A program made the position numbers and the translations under genes. Source: Alphaproteobacteria bacterium (GTDB lineage: Bacteria > Pseudomonadota > Alphaproteobacteria > Micropepsales > Micropepsaceae). Taken from it: 64,000 nt of DNA. Within the stretch, counting starts at the first letter, position 1; each line of letters begins with the position of its first letter. The notes beneath the pieces were generated by a model. That model had not been told where the DNA came from. It made no database searches and saw only the letters and a program-made list of their open reading frames with translations. Shown here in pieces: positions 48,133 to 58,233 of this stretch. The stretch spans positions 434,001 through 498,000 of the forward strand of contig WGMH01000003.1 in assembly GCA_016125165.1 (NCBI GenBank). Reading direction: 5' to 3'.

Positions 48133-49307
48133 CGTGCCCGCGGGCGGATAAGCGTGCCCGTGCGCAATTGCTCGATGCCGTGCGCGATCCAGCCTGCCGT
48201 GCGCGCCATGGCGAAGATCGAGGTTTCGCAGCCGATGCCAAGCCCCTGCATGCGCATGAGCACGGCGAGCGCGTAATCGATGTTGGGATAAAGGCCCGTA
48301 GCTTCGGTGATGAGCGCGGGCGCTTCCACGGCGAGCCGCTTGTCGGCACCGGCTTTGACCAGCGCAGGCAGCAACGATTGCGCTCGCGGATCGCCGTGCT
48401 TGTAGATGGTGTGGCCGAAGCCGGGGATGCGTTCGCCCAGCGCCACGCGCTTGCGCACCTTCGCGGCAACATCGCCTTCGGCCAGCGACTGGACCATATA
48501 GGCGGCCAGCGGCCCCGCCCCGCCATGCTTCGGGCCTTTCAGCGCGACAAGGCCCGCGATCACCGCATCATAAAGGTTGAGCCCGGTCGAAACCGCACAG
48601 CGCAAGGTGAAGGTGGAGGCGTTGAGTTCGTGATCCGCAAGAAGCACCAGCGCACGGCGGAAGAGATCTTCGGCGGCAGCATTGCCGGGCGCCCAGGCGC
48701 GCGCGATCTGCTTGTGCAGAGGATCGGCGGACGGTTCGGTGCCAAGAATACTCGCCGCGACAAGGCGGATGATGCGTGCGCCGATTTGCGCGCGGCCATC
48801 GGAGGAACGGTTGTAGCTCTTGGGATCGGCATCGCTGGCAAGAGCCAGAACCGAAATGGCGCGCGCCAGCGGGGCTTCGTGGCGCGTGGCCTCCATCACC
48901 GCGCGCATGGCAGGCGAAATCACCGGCAGGTTTGAACGCGCGAAGGGATCACTGCCTGTCGCATTCCACAAAAGCGTGGCGGTGTGTTCGAGCGATGCGG
49001 CTTCGGACAACGCCACCGCATCGACGCCGCGATAGAGCGGGCCATCTTCGGTGATGGTGGAAATTTCGGAATCCAGCACAGGCACATCGGTGTCGAAACC
49101 GCGCATGGGGCGGTTCTCGCCCGGCGGCGCGCGGCGGGATTTGAGCGCACGGATATCGTCGGCCCGGTAGCGTTTGGCGCGGGAATCGCCGGTGGGCTCC
49201 GAGCGGACCAGACCCCGGCTGACATAGGCATAAAGCGTGGCCGGAGAGATAGAGAGCTCGGAGGCCGCCTCGCGGGCGGAAAGATAGAGCGGCTCAGAAT
49301 TTTCCAT
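48099..49307 (-). CDS. Citrate synthase family protein with N-terminal helix-turn-helix domain
   Basis: A 402-residue protein. Residues about 8-57 are a MerR/excisionase-like helix-turn-helix (YLSAREAASELSISPATLY, then a wing with YRADDIRALK). Residues about 75-400 are a full citrate synthase domain. The catalytic set appears intact: His261 (GPKHGGA), His299 (GFGHTIY) and Asp344 (PNIDYALA), with His226 in DHELNAST. The fusion suggests a regulator that senses citrate-cycle metabolites, a bifunctional enzyme-regulator, or simply an enzyme with a relic domain. It is divergent from a second citrate synthase with a 76-base gap carrying palindromes. Overlaps the methyltransferase gene by 34 bases at its 3' end. 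Confidence 0.85.
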   Translation of the reverse strand: MENSEPLYLSAREAASELSISPATLYAYVSRGLVRSEPTGDSRAKRYRADDIRALKSRRAPPGENRPMRGFDTDVPVLDSEISTITEDGPLYRGVDAVALSEAASLEHTATLLWNATGSDPFARSNLPVISPAMRAVMEATRHEAPLARAISVLALASDADPKSYNRSSDGRAQIGARIIRLVAASILGTEPSADPLHKQIARAWAPGNAAAEDLFRRALVLLADHELNASTFTLRCAVSTGLNLYDAVIAGLVALKGPKHGGAGPLAAYMVQSLAEGDVAAKVRKRVALGERIPGFGHTIYKHGDPRAQSLLPALVKAGADKRLAVEAPALITEATGLYPNIDYALAVLMRMQGLGIGCETSIFAMARTAGWIAHGIEQLRTGTLIRPRARYVGPSPARSR

Positions 49308-49383
49308 ATTGATTAGCTTAATCAAGATTGATCCATACGAGACTAGACCCAATCTTTGTTGCAATGCAACAGAGGAGATCGGG
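49308..49383. promoter_or_regulatory. Divergent promoter region with two palindromes between the citrate synthase genes
   Basis: The 76-base gap holds a 17-bp palindrome TTGATTA-GCT-TAATCAA (49309-49325), abutting the start codon of the HTH-citrate synthase, and a 13-bp palindrome GTTGCA-A-TGCAAC (49358-49370) just upstream of the GGAG of the other gene. Both are plausible operators for the HTH protein, giving autoregulation and control of the second synthase. Binding is inference; the palindromes are seen directly. Confidence 0.55.
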
Positions 49384-50469
49384 ATGACCATCCAGAGCAA
49401 AACCCCCATCGGACTGGACGGGGTGGCGGCAGCGGAAACCGCGCTGAGCCATGTGGACGGCGAAAAAGGCGAACTCATCATCGCGGGCGACCGCGTGGAC
49501 GATCTGGTCCTGAAGACCGGGTTCGAGGGGATCACGGCGCGGCTGTGGTCGGCCGGAAGCGGTGTATCGATAAGCGAGGCGGAAGTGCGCTCCCAACTTG
49601 GGCAGGCACGCGAGCGGGCCTTCGCCAGGTTGCCCGCCCTGCTCGCGGCGACCGAAGGCATTTCGGTGGTCGATGGCTTTCGCGCCGCGATGGCGGGCTT
49701 GCGCGAAGAACCCGGCTTGAAGCCCGAAGCGGTGATCGTGGGCGCGCTGCCGGTGATCGCGGCGGCGCTTGCACGCAAGGCCATCAAGGAAGCGCCCGTC
49801 GCACCCTCGCCCACGTTCAGCCATGCAGCAGATACGCTGAAGATGCTGCGCGGCGCAAAACCTTCCGCCGACGAAGCGAAGGCGCTCGATGCCTATCTGA
49901 CAACCGTGAGCGATCACGGCATGAACGCATCGACCTTCACCGCGCGCGTGGTGGCATCGACGCAGGCCGATCTCTTCATGTCCACGACAGCGGCCTATTG
50001 CGCGCTGACGGGCCCCTTGCATGGCGGCGCGCCGGAACCGGTGCTGGAAATGCTCGATGCCATCGGCACGCGCGAACGCATCCAGCCCTGGATCGACTCG
50101 GCGCTGGCGCGCGGCGAACGGCTGATGGGCTTTGGCCACCGCATCTACCGCGTGCGCGATCCGCGCGCCGATGTTCTGAAAGGCGCGATCGAACGCTTGG
50201 GCTCGAACACCACCGATCTCGGTTTCGCAGCGGAGGTGGAAGCCTATGCGCGCGCGGCGCTGCGGAAGAAAAATCCGGAAAGGGCTCTCGATACGAATGT
50301 GGAGTTCTTTACGGCCATACTTCTCGACGCGCTGAAGATTCCGCGGCAGGCTTTCACGCCAATCTTTGGTGTGGGACGCTCGGCCGGCTGGACCGCGCAT
50401 GCCCGAGAGCAACAGCGCACGGGGCGGCTTCTGCGTCCCGGCTCGATCTATGTGGGACCAATGCCATGA
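49384..50469 (+). CDS. Citrate/2-methylcitrate synthase family protein
   Basis: A 361-residue synthase. His213 (GPLHGGA) and His252 (GFGHRIY) are present. The position of the catalytic aspartate is a glutamate: Glu307 in NVEFFT, where NVDFYS is the common form. This variant recurs in short citrate synthases and may shift activity or acyl-CoA preference (inference). The ATG at 49384 has GGAG eight bases upstream. It is coupled to the GFA gene by ATGA. The substrate (acetyl- or propionyl-CoA) is undecided. Confidence 0.88.
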   Translation: MTIQSKTPIGLDGVAAAETALSHVDGEKGELIIAGDRVDDLVLKTGFEGITARLWSAGSGVSISEAEVRSQLGQARERAFARLPALLAATEGISVVDGFRAAMAGLREEPGLKPEAVIVGALPVIAAALARKAIKEAPVAPSPTFSHAADTLKMLRGAKPSADEAKALDAYLTTVSDHGMNASTFTARVVASTQADLFMSTTAAYCALTGPLHGGAPEPVLEMLDAIGTRERIQPWIDSALARGERLMGFGHRIYRVRDPRADVLKGAIERLGSNTTDLGFAAEVEAYARAALRKKNPERALDTNVEFFTAILLDALKIPRQAFTPIFGVGRSAGWTAHAREQQRTGRLLRPGSIYVGPMP

Positions 50470-50876
50470 AAATCGACGGCGGCTGCCATTGCGGCGCAAT
50501 CCGTTTTGAAGCCGAGGTAGCCGCCGATCGCATCACGATCTGCCATTGCACCGATTGCCAGAACCTCACCGGGACCGCATACCGCGCAACAGTTGCAGCG
50601 CCCGGCGAAAGCTTCACGCTGCAAGGTGCGCCGACGATTTACGTGAAGACCGGTACGAGCGGCGCGAAGCGTGAGCATGCGTTCTGCCCCACTTGCGGAG
50701 CACCGATCTATTCGACCGGCCCCGAGACGCATGCCGTCTATTCGCTGCGCATCGGCACGATCAGACAACGCCACGATCTTGGCAGACCGCGAGGACAAGG
50801 CTGGTCGCGGTCGGCGCTCGCATGGAGCGCCGACCTGACCGGGATACCGAAGCACCCTACGCAGCCGCAATACTGA
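50466..50876 (+). CDS. GFA (glutathione-dependent formaldehyde-activating) family protein
   Basis: A 136-residue Gfa/CENP-V-type zinc protein with GGCHCGAIRFEAE, CHCTDCQN and AFCPTCGAP cysteine clusters. Some members are proposed to conjugate formaldehyde to glutathione; many are of unknown function. The ATG at 50466 overlaps the citrate synthase stop. It ends one base before the convergent symporter stop at 50877. Confidence 0.9.
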   Translation: MKIDGGCHCGAIRFEAEVAADRITICHCTDCQNLTGTAYRATVAAPGESFTLQGAPTIYVKTGTSGAKREHAFCPTCGAPIYSTGPETHAVYSLRIGTIRQRHDLGRPRGQGWSRSALAWSADLTGIPKHPTQPQY

Positions 50877-52343
50877 TTACTTGCCCATCTCCGCCGGTGT
50901 TGCCTGGGTGGGAATTTCCGGCGGCGGCGCATCGAGATCGCCGCGCGCGGCGGGCGACATCTTCGTGAGGCTGAAGATGGTGCCCGACAGCAGGATAAGC
51001 GCGATCAGGTTCGGGATCGCCATGAGCGCATTCATCACGTCGGAGAAATTCCACACCATTTCGAGCTTCAGGGTGGCGCCAACATAGACGGCGATCACCC
51101 AGAGGATGCGATAGGGCGTGATGACCTTTGGGCCGAAGAGATATTCGGCGGCGCGCTCGCCGTAATAGCTCCAGCCAAGCAGCGTGGAGAACACAAAGGT
51201 CACAAGACCGAATGTGACGATCCATTGGCCGATCTGCGGGAGGCCGTGACCGAAGGCGAGCGCGGACAACGAAGCGCCCGTCTGCCCGCTCATCCATGCG
51301 GGCATATCCTGCATCACGCCGTTCACTTCCACAGGCACGTAGACTGTGACGATGACGAGCGCCGTCATGGTGCAGACGACGATGGTGTCGATAAAGGTGC
51401 CGAGCATGGCGACCATGCCGAGACGCGCGGGATCCTTTGTCTGCGCGGCGGCATGGGCGATGGCGGCGGAACCGAGGCCTGCCTCATTCGAGAAAATGCC
51501 GCGCGCCACGCCGAAGCGAACGCCCATCATCACAGCGGCGCCGGCAAAGCCGCCCGTCGCCGCGGTGTCCGTGAACGCATTCTTGAAGATGAAGACGAAT
51601 GCAGCCGGAATATGCTGGATGTTGATGAGGATAATGGCGAGCGCGCCGGCCACATAAACAATGGCCATGAGCGGCACGAGCTTGTCGGACCAAGACGCGA
51701 TGCGCTTCAGCCCGCCGATGATGACGAGGAACACGATGGCCGCGAGCACGATGCCCGTGAGCCATGTCGGCGCACCCGTGGAATGCTCGAATACGTCGGA
51801 CAGCGAATTGGCCTGCACCATGTTGCCGATACCGAATGCGGCGATGGTGGCGAACAACGCAAACAGCCAGCCAAGCCACGCAAAGCGCGGTCCAAGACCG
51901 TTCTTGATGTAGTACATCGGCCCGCCGACATACCGGCCCTGCGCATCGACTTCACGGAAGCGGATGGCAAGCACGGCTTCGGCATATTTTGTTGCCATGC
52001 CGACCAGCGCCGTCATCCACATCCAGAACACCGCGCCGGGGCCGCCTAGCGCGATGGCCGTAGCGACGCCCGCGATATTGCCTGTGCCGATAGTGGCGGC
52101 GAGCGCTGTCATCAATGACTGAAAGGGCGTGATCTCGCCCTTGTCGCCCGCGCCCGTCACGCGCCCCTGAAACATCAGGCGGATGGCGGAGGGGATGCGG
52201 CGGATCGGCATAAAACCGAGGCCCAGAGTGAGATAGAGGCCAGTGCCCAAGATGAGGACCAGCATCACCGGCCCCCAGACAACGCCATCAATGTAATTGA
52301 TCCAATCGTTCAGCTGCGCGAGGAAGCCCGCCTGACTGTCCAT
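50877..52343 (-). CDS. Sodium:alanine/glycine symporter family protein (AGCS)
   Basis: A 488-residue membrane protein with about 10-11 helices and AGCS hallmarks: GNIAGVATAIALGGPGAVFWMW, KYAEAVLAIRFRE and FSNEAGLGSAAIAHAAAQT. It imports alanine or glycine with Na+. It faces away from the small lipoprotein gene; the 201-base intergenic stretch there is AT-richer. Confidence 0.94.
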   Translation of the reverse strand: MDSQAGFLAQLNDWINYIDGVVWGPVMLVLILGTGLYLTLGLGFMPIRRIPSAIRLMFQGRVTGAGDKGEITPFQSLMTALAATIGTGNIAGVATAIALGGPGAVFWMWMTALVGMATKYAEAVLAIRFREVDAQGRYVGGPMYYIKNGLGPRFAWLGWLFALFATIAAFGIGNMVQANSLSDVFEHSTGAPTWLTGIVLAAIVFLVIIGGLKRIASWSDKLVPLMAIVYVAGALAIILINIQHIPAAFVFIFKNAFTDTAATGGFAGAAVMMGVRFGVARGIFSNEAGLGSAAIAHAAAQTKDPARLGMVAMLGTFIDTIVVCTMTALVIVTVYVPVEVNGVMQDMPAWMSGQTGASLSALAFGHGLPQIGQWIVTFGLVTFVFSTLLGWSYYGERAAEYLFGPKVITPYRILWVIAVYVGATLKLEMVWNFSDVMNALMAIPNLIALILLSGTIFSLTKMSPAARGDLDAPPPEIPTQATPAEMGK

Positions 52344-52544
52344 GAATTGCCCCTGCCCCGAGTCACCGCATCACATTGGCGCGCTTTGAGGGGGTGGGCA
52401 AACACCGCGCGCTCAAAGTTGCACCAGGTTGCAATTCCAATAGTTCCCTAAGAAAAGTTCCAGTTAAAACTGTCATGGACGCATTATTCATTTTGGTTAT
52501 GTTTACGATATGATTTGGCTGGGCGAAGGAAATTGAGGCGAGCT

Positions 52545-52745
52545 ATGCGCCATATTTTTGTGCCCATTGCGTGCATTCTTCTGTATGGCTGCGGCGCCAA
52601 TGCGATGGCCGATCAATATTTGATGGTGCAGCGCGCGATGAACGAATCCAGGCGCTATTCCATCTGCCGGGCGGCCAATGTTTCACCCGATACCCAAGCC
52701 TTTCAGGCCTGCATGAGCGGGAATGCCTTTCAGGACCAGAACTGA
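52545..52745 (+). CDS. Small putative lipoprotein
   Basis: A 66-residue protein with a signal sequence and possible lipobox (LLYGC), then a short Cys-containing mature part. GAGG precedes the ATG at 52545. No family is recognised. A TATGAT hexamer at 52509-52514 may be its -10 element, but no clear -35 stands out. Confidence 0.6.
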   Translation: MRHIFVPIACILLYGCGANAMADQYLMVQRAMNESRRYSICRAANVSPDTQAFQACMSGNAFQDQN

Positions 52746-52802
52746 CACTGCTTGACCGCTTGCGAGCATCATGGTTGAATGGAACAAAAGAGGAACATTC
52801 TT

Positions 52803-53147
52803 ATGCCCGCTGACGGATACCTCGATTACATCGAACTTCCCGGGTCGGACATTCCGGCTACGAAGCGCTTTTATGGCGCGGTGTTTGGCTGGACCTTTAC
52901 CGACTATGGGCCGGACTACGTGGCGTTCGACAGCGCGGGACGATCAGGTGGCTTCAATGCAGCGCGTCGTGTGGTGAAGGAAGGCGGCCCGCTGATCGTG
53001 CTCTTCGCGGCCGATCTCGATTCCATGGAAGAAAAGGTGCGCGCCGCCGGAGCCGAGATCATCTCGCGCGAGGAATTCTCAGGCGGGCGACGCTTTCATT
53101 TCCGCGATCCCAACGGAAATGAAATCGCCGTGTGGACCACCGGTTAG
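52803..53147 (+). CDS. VOC (glyoxalase/bleomycin resistance) family protein
   Basis: A 114-residue vicinal-oxygen-chelate protein: IELPGSDIPATKRFYGAVFGW at the N-terminus and FHFRDPNGNEIAVWTT at the C-terminus, one complete module. It probably dimerises to form the metal site; substrate unknown. AGAGG lies upstream of the ATG at 52803; the frame is also open from 52779. Confidence 0.88.
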   Translation: MPADGYLDYIELPGSDIPATKRFYGAVFGWTFTDYGPDYVAFDSAGRSGGFNAARRVVKEGGPLIVLFAADLDSMEEKVRAAGAEIISREEFSGGRRFHFRDPNGNEIAVWTTG

Positions 53148-53269
53148 ATTTCGCATCCGCAACAATTCCAGATTTCCCCAGCGGTTGGCGCGCCCTGCCC
53201 GCCATGCAACAGTGCGCGCCAAGGAATCCGCATGGCTGCGCTCGGGCGTCGCCATCAAGGGGGAGATTC

Positions 53270-54709
53270 ATGTCGGATACGATTTCCAAGCCTGAAACCG
53301 AAGAAGAAGAACACGAGCTGCACCGCGTGCTGGGCCGATGGCACCTGATCGCGCTGGGCATCGGCGCGATCATCGGCGCCGGTATCTTCGTCATCACCGG
53401 AACCGCGGCGGCCGAACATGCCGGCCCCGCCGTGGTCCTTTCCTTCGTGATCGCCGGTGTCGGCTGTCTGTTCGCAGGACTTTGCTACGCCGAGTTCGCG
53501 GCCATGATCCCGGTTGCAGGCAGCGCCTACACCTATTCCTACGCCACCATGGGCCGCTGGGTTGCCTGGTTCATCGGCTGGAATCTTGTGCTGGAATATC
53601 TGGTCGCCGCCTCGACGGTTGCCGTGGGCTGGTCCAGCTATTTCGTGAACCTGCTGAAGGATTTCGGGATCAACGTGCCCGAGCACCTGTCCAACGCACC
53701 GCTCTCGCTCGATAACAATCACATTGTCATGACGGGCGCGTCGCTGAACTTTCCCGCCATCGCGCTGGTCGTTCTGCTGACATCCATGCTGGTGGTTGGC
53801 GTTCGCGAATCCGCCCGCTTCAACAATCTGATGGTGATCATCAAGGTGATCGTGGTGCTGATGGTCATATTCTTTGGCCTCAGCCATGTATCGTCTGCCA
53901 ACCTGACGCCGTTCATTCCACCGAACGAAGGACATTTCGGCGTATTCGGCTGGTCGGGCGTGCTGGCGGCGGCGGGTCTTATCTTCTTCGCCTATATCGG
54001 CTTCGACGCGGTGTCGGTAGCAGCACAGGAAGCGAAGAATCCGCAGCGCGACATGCCCATCGGCATTCTGGGATCGCTGGCGATCTGCACAGTGCTCTAC
54101 ATCCTCATGGCCATCGTGCTGACCGGTATCGCGCCATACCGCTCGCTGGCGGTGGGCCATCCGGTGTCATTCGCCGTTTCACAGGTGCCGGATCTGGCGT
54201 GGCTTTCCACCATCGTGAATTTCGGCGCAACCGTCGGCCTTGCCTCCGTGGTGTTCGTTTCGCTCTACGGTCAATCGCGCATCTTCTACGCGATGTCGCG
54301 CGACGGCTTCTTGTGGAAGCTCTTCAGCCGGATTCATCCGCGCTACAAGACACCGCATCGCGGCACGATCATCACCGGCGCGTTCGCCGCCGTTCTGGCG
54401 GGGCTGCTGCCGCTCGACATCCTGGGTGAACTGGTCTCGATCGGAACACTGGCGGCATTCACCGTGGTGTGCCTCGGCGTGATGATCCTTCGCGTCCGCG
54501 CGCCGCGCGCGCACCGGCCCTTCCGCACGCCGTTCGTGTGGTTCGTGGCGCCGGCGGGCGTCCTGGTCTGCGGCGCGATGATGTATGGGCTGCCGGCCGA
54601 TACATGGATCCGTCTTGCGATCTGGACCGGGATCGGTTTTGTGATCTTCTTCGTCTATGGCATCTGGCACGCCAAGGCCTCGAAGTGGACGGTCGAAAAC
54701 GCGGACTGA
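53270..54709 (+). CDS. APC superfamily amino acid permease
   Basis: A 479-residue transporter with 12 predicted helices. [24 protein letters not shown] is the conserved first-helix motif, and [23 protein letters not shown] the consensus of the cationic amino acid transporter/YfnA branch. The ATG at 53270 has GGGGAG upstream; earlier in-frame codons from 53132 are not family-like. It ends 10 bases before ubiD. Confidence 0.93.
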   Translation: MSDTISKPETEEEEHELHRVLGRWHLIALGIGAIIGAGIFVITGTAAAEHAGPAVVLSFVIAGVGCLFAGLCYAEFAAMIPVAGSAYTYSYATMGRWVAWFIGWNLVLEYLVAASTVAVGWSSYFVNLLKDFGINVPEHLSNAPLSLDNNHIVMTGASLNFPAIALVVLLTSMLVVGVRESARFNNLMVIIKVIVVLMVIFFGLSHVSSANLTPFIPPNEGHFGVFGWSGVLAAAGLIFFAYIGFDAVSVAAQEAKNPQRDMPIGILGSLAICTVLYILMAIVLTGIAPYRSLAVGHPVSFAVSQVPDLAWLSTIVNFGATVGLASVVFVSLYGQSRIFYAMSRDGFLWKLFSRIHPRYKTPHRGTIITGAFAAVLAGLLPLDILGELVSIGTLAAFTVVCLGVMILRVRAPRAHRPFRTPFVWFVAPAGVLVCGAMMYGLPADTWIRLAIWTGIGFVIFFVYGIWHAKASKWTVENAD

Positions 54710-54719
54710 CGGACGGATT

Positions 54720-56246
54720 ATGACCTATCGCTCGCTGCGCGATTTTCTGGCGCGGCTGGAATCGTGCGGCGAGCTGGTTCGCGTGAGCGAACCGGTCTCG
54801 ACCGTTCTGGAAATGACGGAGATCCAGACCCGCCTTCTGGCCGAAGGCGGGCCTGCCGTTCTGTTCGAGAACGCACGGAAGGCCGACGGCACACGCTCTT
54901 CCATGCCGGTGCTCGCCAATCTGTTCGGTACGGTAAAGCGCGTGGCGATGGGTGTGCGTATGGGCGGCAAGGAACGCACCGACGCCACATCGCTGCGCGA
55001 AGTGGGCGAATTGCTTGCGACCCTCCGCCAACCCGAACCACCACGCAGCATCGGCGAAGCGATGGAGCTTCTGCCGCTCGCCAAGGCGGCGATGAGCATG
55101 CGACCGAAAACGTCGGGCTCTCCGCCCTGCCAGCAAGTGGTGCTGCGCGGAAACGATATCGATCTGAACGCGCTGCCGATCCAGACATGCTGGCCGGGCG
55201 AACCGGCGCCGCTCATCACCTGGCCGCTGGTGGTGACCAAAGGCCCCGGCGATGCGCGCGAAGACAATTCCAACCTCGGCATCTATCGCATGCAGGTGCT
55301 GAACAGGAGCCAGACGCTGATGCGCTGGCTGAAACATCGCGGCGGCGCGCAGCATCATGCGCGCTGGGCAAAAGAGAACACGAAACCGCTGCCCGCGGCA
55401 GCGGTGATCGGCGCCGATCCCGGCACCATTCTGGCAGCGGTGACGCCGGTGCCTGACACGCTTTCGGAATATCAGTTCGCCGGGTTGCTGCGCGGACAGC
55501 GCGTGGAGCTTGCCGATTGCGTATCGCAGCCGCTGAAAGTGCCCGCCGAATCGGAGATTGTGATCGAAGGCGAGGTTTCGCTCGGCGATTATCGCGACGA
55601 AGGCCCCTACGGCGATCACACCGGTTATTACAATTCGGTCGAGCAGTTTCCCGTGTTCACGGTGACGGCGATAACCATGCGCCGCGATCCGATCTATCTC
55701 ACGACCTTCACGGGAAGACCGCCGGACGAACCATCCGTACTGGGCGAGGCGCTCAACGAGGTGTTCATTCCGCTCTTCCAGCAGCAGTTTCCGGAGATCG
55801 TGGATTTCTGGCTGCCACCGGAGGGATGCTCATACCGCATCGCCGTGGTGAGCATGAAGAAGGCTTACCCCGGCCACGCCAAGCGCGTGATGATGGGTGT
55901 GTGGTCGTATCTTCGCCAGTTCATGTACACGAAATGGGTGATCGTGGTGGATGACGATGTGAATGCGCGCGACTGGAAGGATGTGATGTGGGCGATCTCC
56001 ACGCGCATGGATCCGGCGCGCGACATCACCGTGATTGAAGGCACACCCATCGACTATCTCGATTTTGCGTCACCGGAATCTGGGCTGGGTTCCAAGATCG
56101 GGCTGGATGCCACCAACAAATGGCCACCCGAGACGAAGCGCGAATGGGGCCGGCTGTTGCACATGGACAACGACGTTGTGCAGACCGTTACCGAGAAATG
56201 GCCGCGTCTCGGATTGCCCGGTTCCGGCAAGCCGATCTGGAAATAG
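54720..56246 (+). CDS. ubiD: UbiD family decarboxylase (3-polyprenyl-4-hydroxybenzoate carboxy-lyase)
   Basis: A 508-residue prenyl-FMN-dependent decarboxylase. Typical motifs are [14 protein letters not shown] at the start, [10 protein letters not shown] (prFMN/metal binding) and [12 protein letters not shown]. With ubiA it makes ubiquinone; ubiX (the prFMN prenyltransferase) is not in the window. The ATG at 54720 is used since the frame upstream to 54657 overlaps the permease only as a shadow. Confidence 0.95.
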   Translation: MTYRSLRDFLARLESCGELVRVSEPVSTVLEMTEIQTRLLAEGGPAVLFENARKADGTRSSMPVLANLFGTVKRVAMGVRMGGKERTDATSLREVGELLATLRQPEPPRSIGEAMELLPLAKAAMSMRPKTSGSPPCQQVVLRGNDIDLNALPIQTCWPGEPAPLITWPLVVTKGPGDAREDNSNLGIYRMQVLNRSQTLMRWLKHRGGAQHHARWAKENTKPLPAAAVIGADPGTILAAVTPVPDTLSEYQFAGLLRGQRVELADCVSQPLKVPAESEIVIEGEVSLGDYRDEGPYGDHTGYYNSVEQFPVFTVTAITMRRDPIYLTTFTGRPPDEPSVLGEALNEVFIPLFQQQFPEIVDFWLPPEGCSYRIAVVSMKKAYPGHAKRVMMGVWSYLRQFMYTKWVIVVDDDVNARDWKDVMWAISTRMDPARDITVIEGTPIDYLDFASPESGLGSKIGLDATNKWPPETKREWGRLLHMDNDVVQTVTEKWPRLGLPGSGKPIWK

Positions 56247-56309
56247 CCAGTACACTTGCAATACACGCAAGAGGTGTGAGTTAATCGCGCCCATATTCGA
56301 GGGGCATCG

Positions 56310-57275
56310 ATGAAAATCGTTCAAATGATATTTCCGGCGACGCTGCTCGCCGCAGCTTCATCCTTTTTCTCGACAGATGCGATCGCGGGCGACTGTCAGC
56401 TGAAGATACTGGCATCCTTGCCCGTTTCATATTCCAGCAATGGCGACGCCATGATTCCCGTTAACGTCGAAGGGCGCGATATCGTCATGAAATTTTCGCC
56501 GAACAGCCTTGTTTCCCTGATCAATCAGGATGTGGCGATTGCGCTTGGGCTTCATCGCACCGAGATCAACCAAAATGTCGTCATCAATTACAATGGCGGA
56601 CAGGTAAAGGTGCGAACCACGGCAAAGCTCAAGATCGGCAGTATATCTGGTGATAGCGATTTTGGCGTGCCATTCAGCCCCGTGAGCTCCGATCCAAAAA
56701 TGGCCGGCATACTCGCATTCGATATCCTGAAGAAGATGGACATTGAACTGGATATTGCTCACGGCAAGATCAACTTCTTCACGCAGGATCACTGTCCAGG
56801 CGCAGTCGTCTACTGGACCCGCTCGGCACCTGTCGCAGCCATCCCTATGGAAATGCGCGGTTCGCATAATTTCCTCATACCGATGACTCTTGACGGCACA
56901 GACATCGAGGTACAGCTTGAACCGTCGATCGACCGAGCTTTCCTGAGTACCGGCGTTGCCGAACGCGAGTATGGCCAGCCGCGCACCGACGATGAGGATT
57001 CGCTTTCTCAGCCATATACCTTCAAATCGCTTGGTGTCGAAGGCATCGCTATCGGCAATCCAAAATTCTATCCTTATTGGGACCCGGACGGCGGGGCGTG
57101 TTCCGGCAAAGGCCAGGAAACATCTCCCGAATTGCGCAATGAAACCAATCGGCGCCTCATTCGGTGTTTTGGGAGTCTGGATGCCTATTTGGGCAGGTCT
57201 CAACTGAAGCTGCTGCGCATCTTCCTCGCGTTCAAGGAGAAGATGATGTACGTGACGGCTGCCAATGCCGAATAG
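56310..57275 (+). CDS. Secreted two-lobed aspartyl-protease-like protein, catalytic motifs lost
   Basis: A 321-residue protein with a signal peptide (to about residue 26). It is homologous over its length to the next two genes: the N-terminal Cys29 after the signal, HCPGAVVYW (Cys162) in the middle and the C-terminal AFKEKMMYVTAANAE. In its paralogues each half has a Asp-Thr-Gly active-site motif. Here the first reads KFSPNS (61-66) and the second QLEPSI (202-207), so both catalytic aspartates are gone. It is probably an inactive member that keeps the fold, perhaps for binding or regulation (inference). The stop overlaps the next ATG by 11 bases. Confidence 0.72.
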   Translation: MKIVQMIFPATLLAAASSFFSTDAIAGDCQLKILASLPVSYSSNGDAMIPVNVEGRDIVMKFSPNSLVSLINQDVAIALGLHRTEINQNVVINYNGGQVKVRTTAKLKIGSISGDSDFGVPFSPVSSDPKMAGILAFDILKKMDIELDIAHGKINFFTQDHCPGAVVYWTRSAPVAAIPMEMRGSHNFLIPMTLDGTDIEVQLEPSIDRAFLSTGVAEREYGQPRTDDEDSLSQPYTFKSLGVEGIAIGNPKFYPYWDPDGGACSGKGQETSPELRNETNRRLIRCFGSLDAYLGRSQLKLLRIFLAFKEKMMYVTAANAE

Positions 57276-58233
57276 ACCACTTGCTGTTGCAGCATTGCTT
57301 GGCGTTCTTGCCGGTCCTGCTCTTGCCGACGACTGTTCACTTCAGCAGATGGCGGCGCTCGACATGCGCGAATTGCAAGACGGACGCATCACTGTTCCCG
57401 TGAAGGTGAATGGCGCGGAGTATCAGTTTCTTGTCGACACGGGCGGCGTCTACAGCAGCCTTAGTTCCGACATCGTCAAGCAACTTGATTTGAAAAAGCA
57501 CGAGATCGCGGGCCAGCTTTACGGCATTCGCGGCAATCGCAAGAAATACGGTGTGAGCCTCGACTCCTTCATGATCGGGCCGAATGAGGCCAAGCGATTC
57601 AAGGTCGTGGTGGAAGATGCGGATGGGCTGCCGCCCGGCGTTTCCGGCATCCTCGCGCCCGACATGCTGAGCGTATTCGACGCGGATTTCGATTTCGGCA
57701 AGAAGAAGCTGAACCTGTTCTCGCAGCGCCATTGCCCCGGCAAGGTGGTCTATTGGACCAATGCCTATGTGGAAGTACCATTTGACTACATCGGGCGCGG
57801 CGGCCACATCAATTTCAGCATGGCGTTGGACGGAAAAGTACTTCCCATAACCTTCGACACCGGCTCGGCGATCACGCTCATCAGTGAAAGCCGCGCCCGC
57901 TCGCAGTTTGGCGTGGCGACCGATTCACCCGGTGTTGAGCGCATGCCTGACGCGAAAGACGACTGGGTGGTGAAATTCAGCAAGCGCTTTGACACGCTGA
58001 CGCTGGACGGGGTGACGGTGAAGAACCCGATGATCTACCTGTTCGACGACGCCGCAATTGCGCGCGGCTTCAAACGCGAGAATTCCTACAAGAGTGACAC
58101 AGACCCGATCTATGGCGACTCGATTTCGGCATCGCCGCTCATTCTCGGCATGAACGTGATCCAGAAGCTTCATCTCTACGTGGCATTTGGCGAGAAGAAG
58201 ATTTATGCGACGGCTGCAGGCGACACAAAATAG
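57265..58233 (+). CDS. Secreted two-lobed retropepsin/pepsin-like aspartyl protease
   Basis: A 322-residue protein with a signal peptide (ending Ala-Leu-Ala near residue 21) and two aspartyl-protease motifs: FLVDTGGVYS (Asp58) and ITFDTGSAIT (Asp198). Each lies in a retropepsin-like half (about 40-150 and 175-320), so the single chain would form the bilobal pair that retropepsins make as dimers. Cys24 and Cys157 (HCPGKVVYW) are shared with its paralogues and could form a disulfide. It belongs to the bacterial Asp_protease_2/retropepsin-like group, mostly uncharacterised. Second gene of a three-gene tandem, overlapping both neighbours. Confidence 0.78.
   Translation: MPNRPLAVAALLGVLAGPALADDCSLQQMAALDMRELQDGRITVPVKVNGAEYQFLVDTGGVYSSLSSDIVKQLDLKKHEIAGQLYGIRGNRKKYGVSLDSFMIGPNEAKRFKVVVEDADGLPPGVSGILAPDMLSVFDADFDFGKKKLNLFSQRHCPGKVVYWTNAYVEVPFDYIGRGGHINFSMALDGKVLPITFDTGSAITLISESRARSQFGVATDSPGVERMPDAKDDWVVKFSKRFDTLTLDGVTVKNPMIYLFDDAAIARGFKRENSYKSDTDPIYGDSISASPLILGMNVIQKLHLYVAFGEKKIYATAAGDTK

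Noticed and set aside
48099-49814. Longer 571-codon reading of the HTH-citrate synthase, starting inside the neighbouring synthase
   Set aside because: The HTH domain begins at the ATG at 49307; the additional part is antisense to the divergent citrate synthase.
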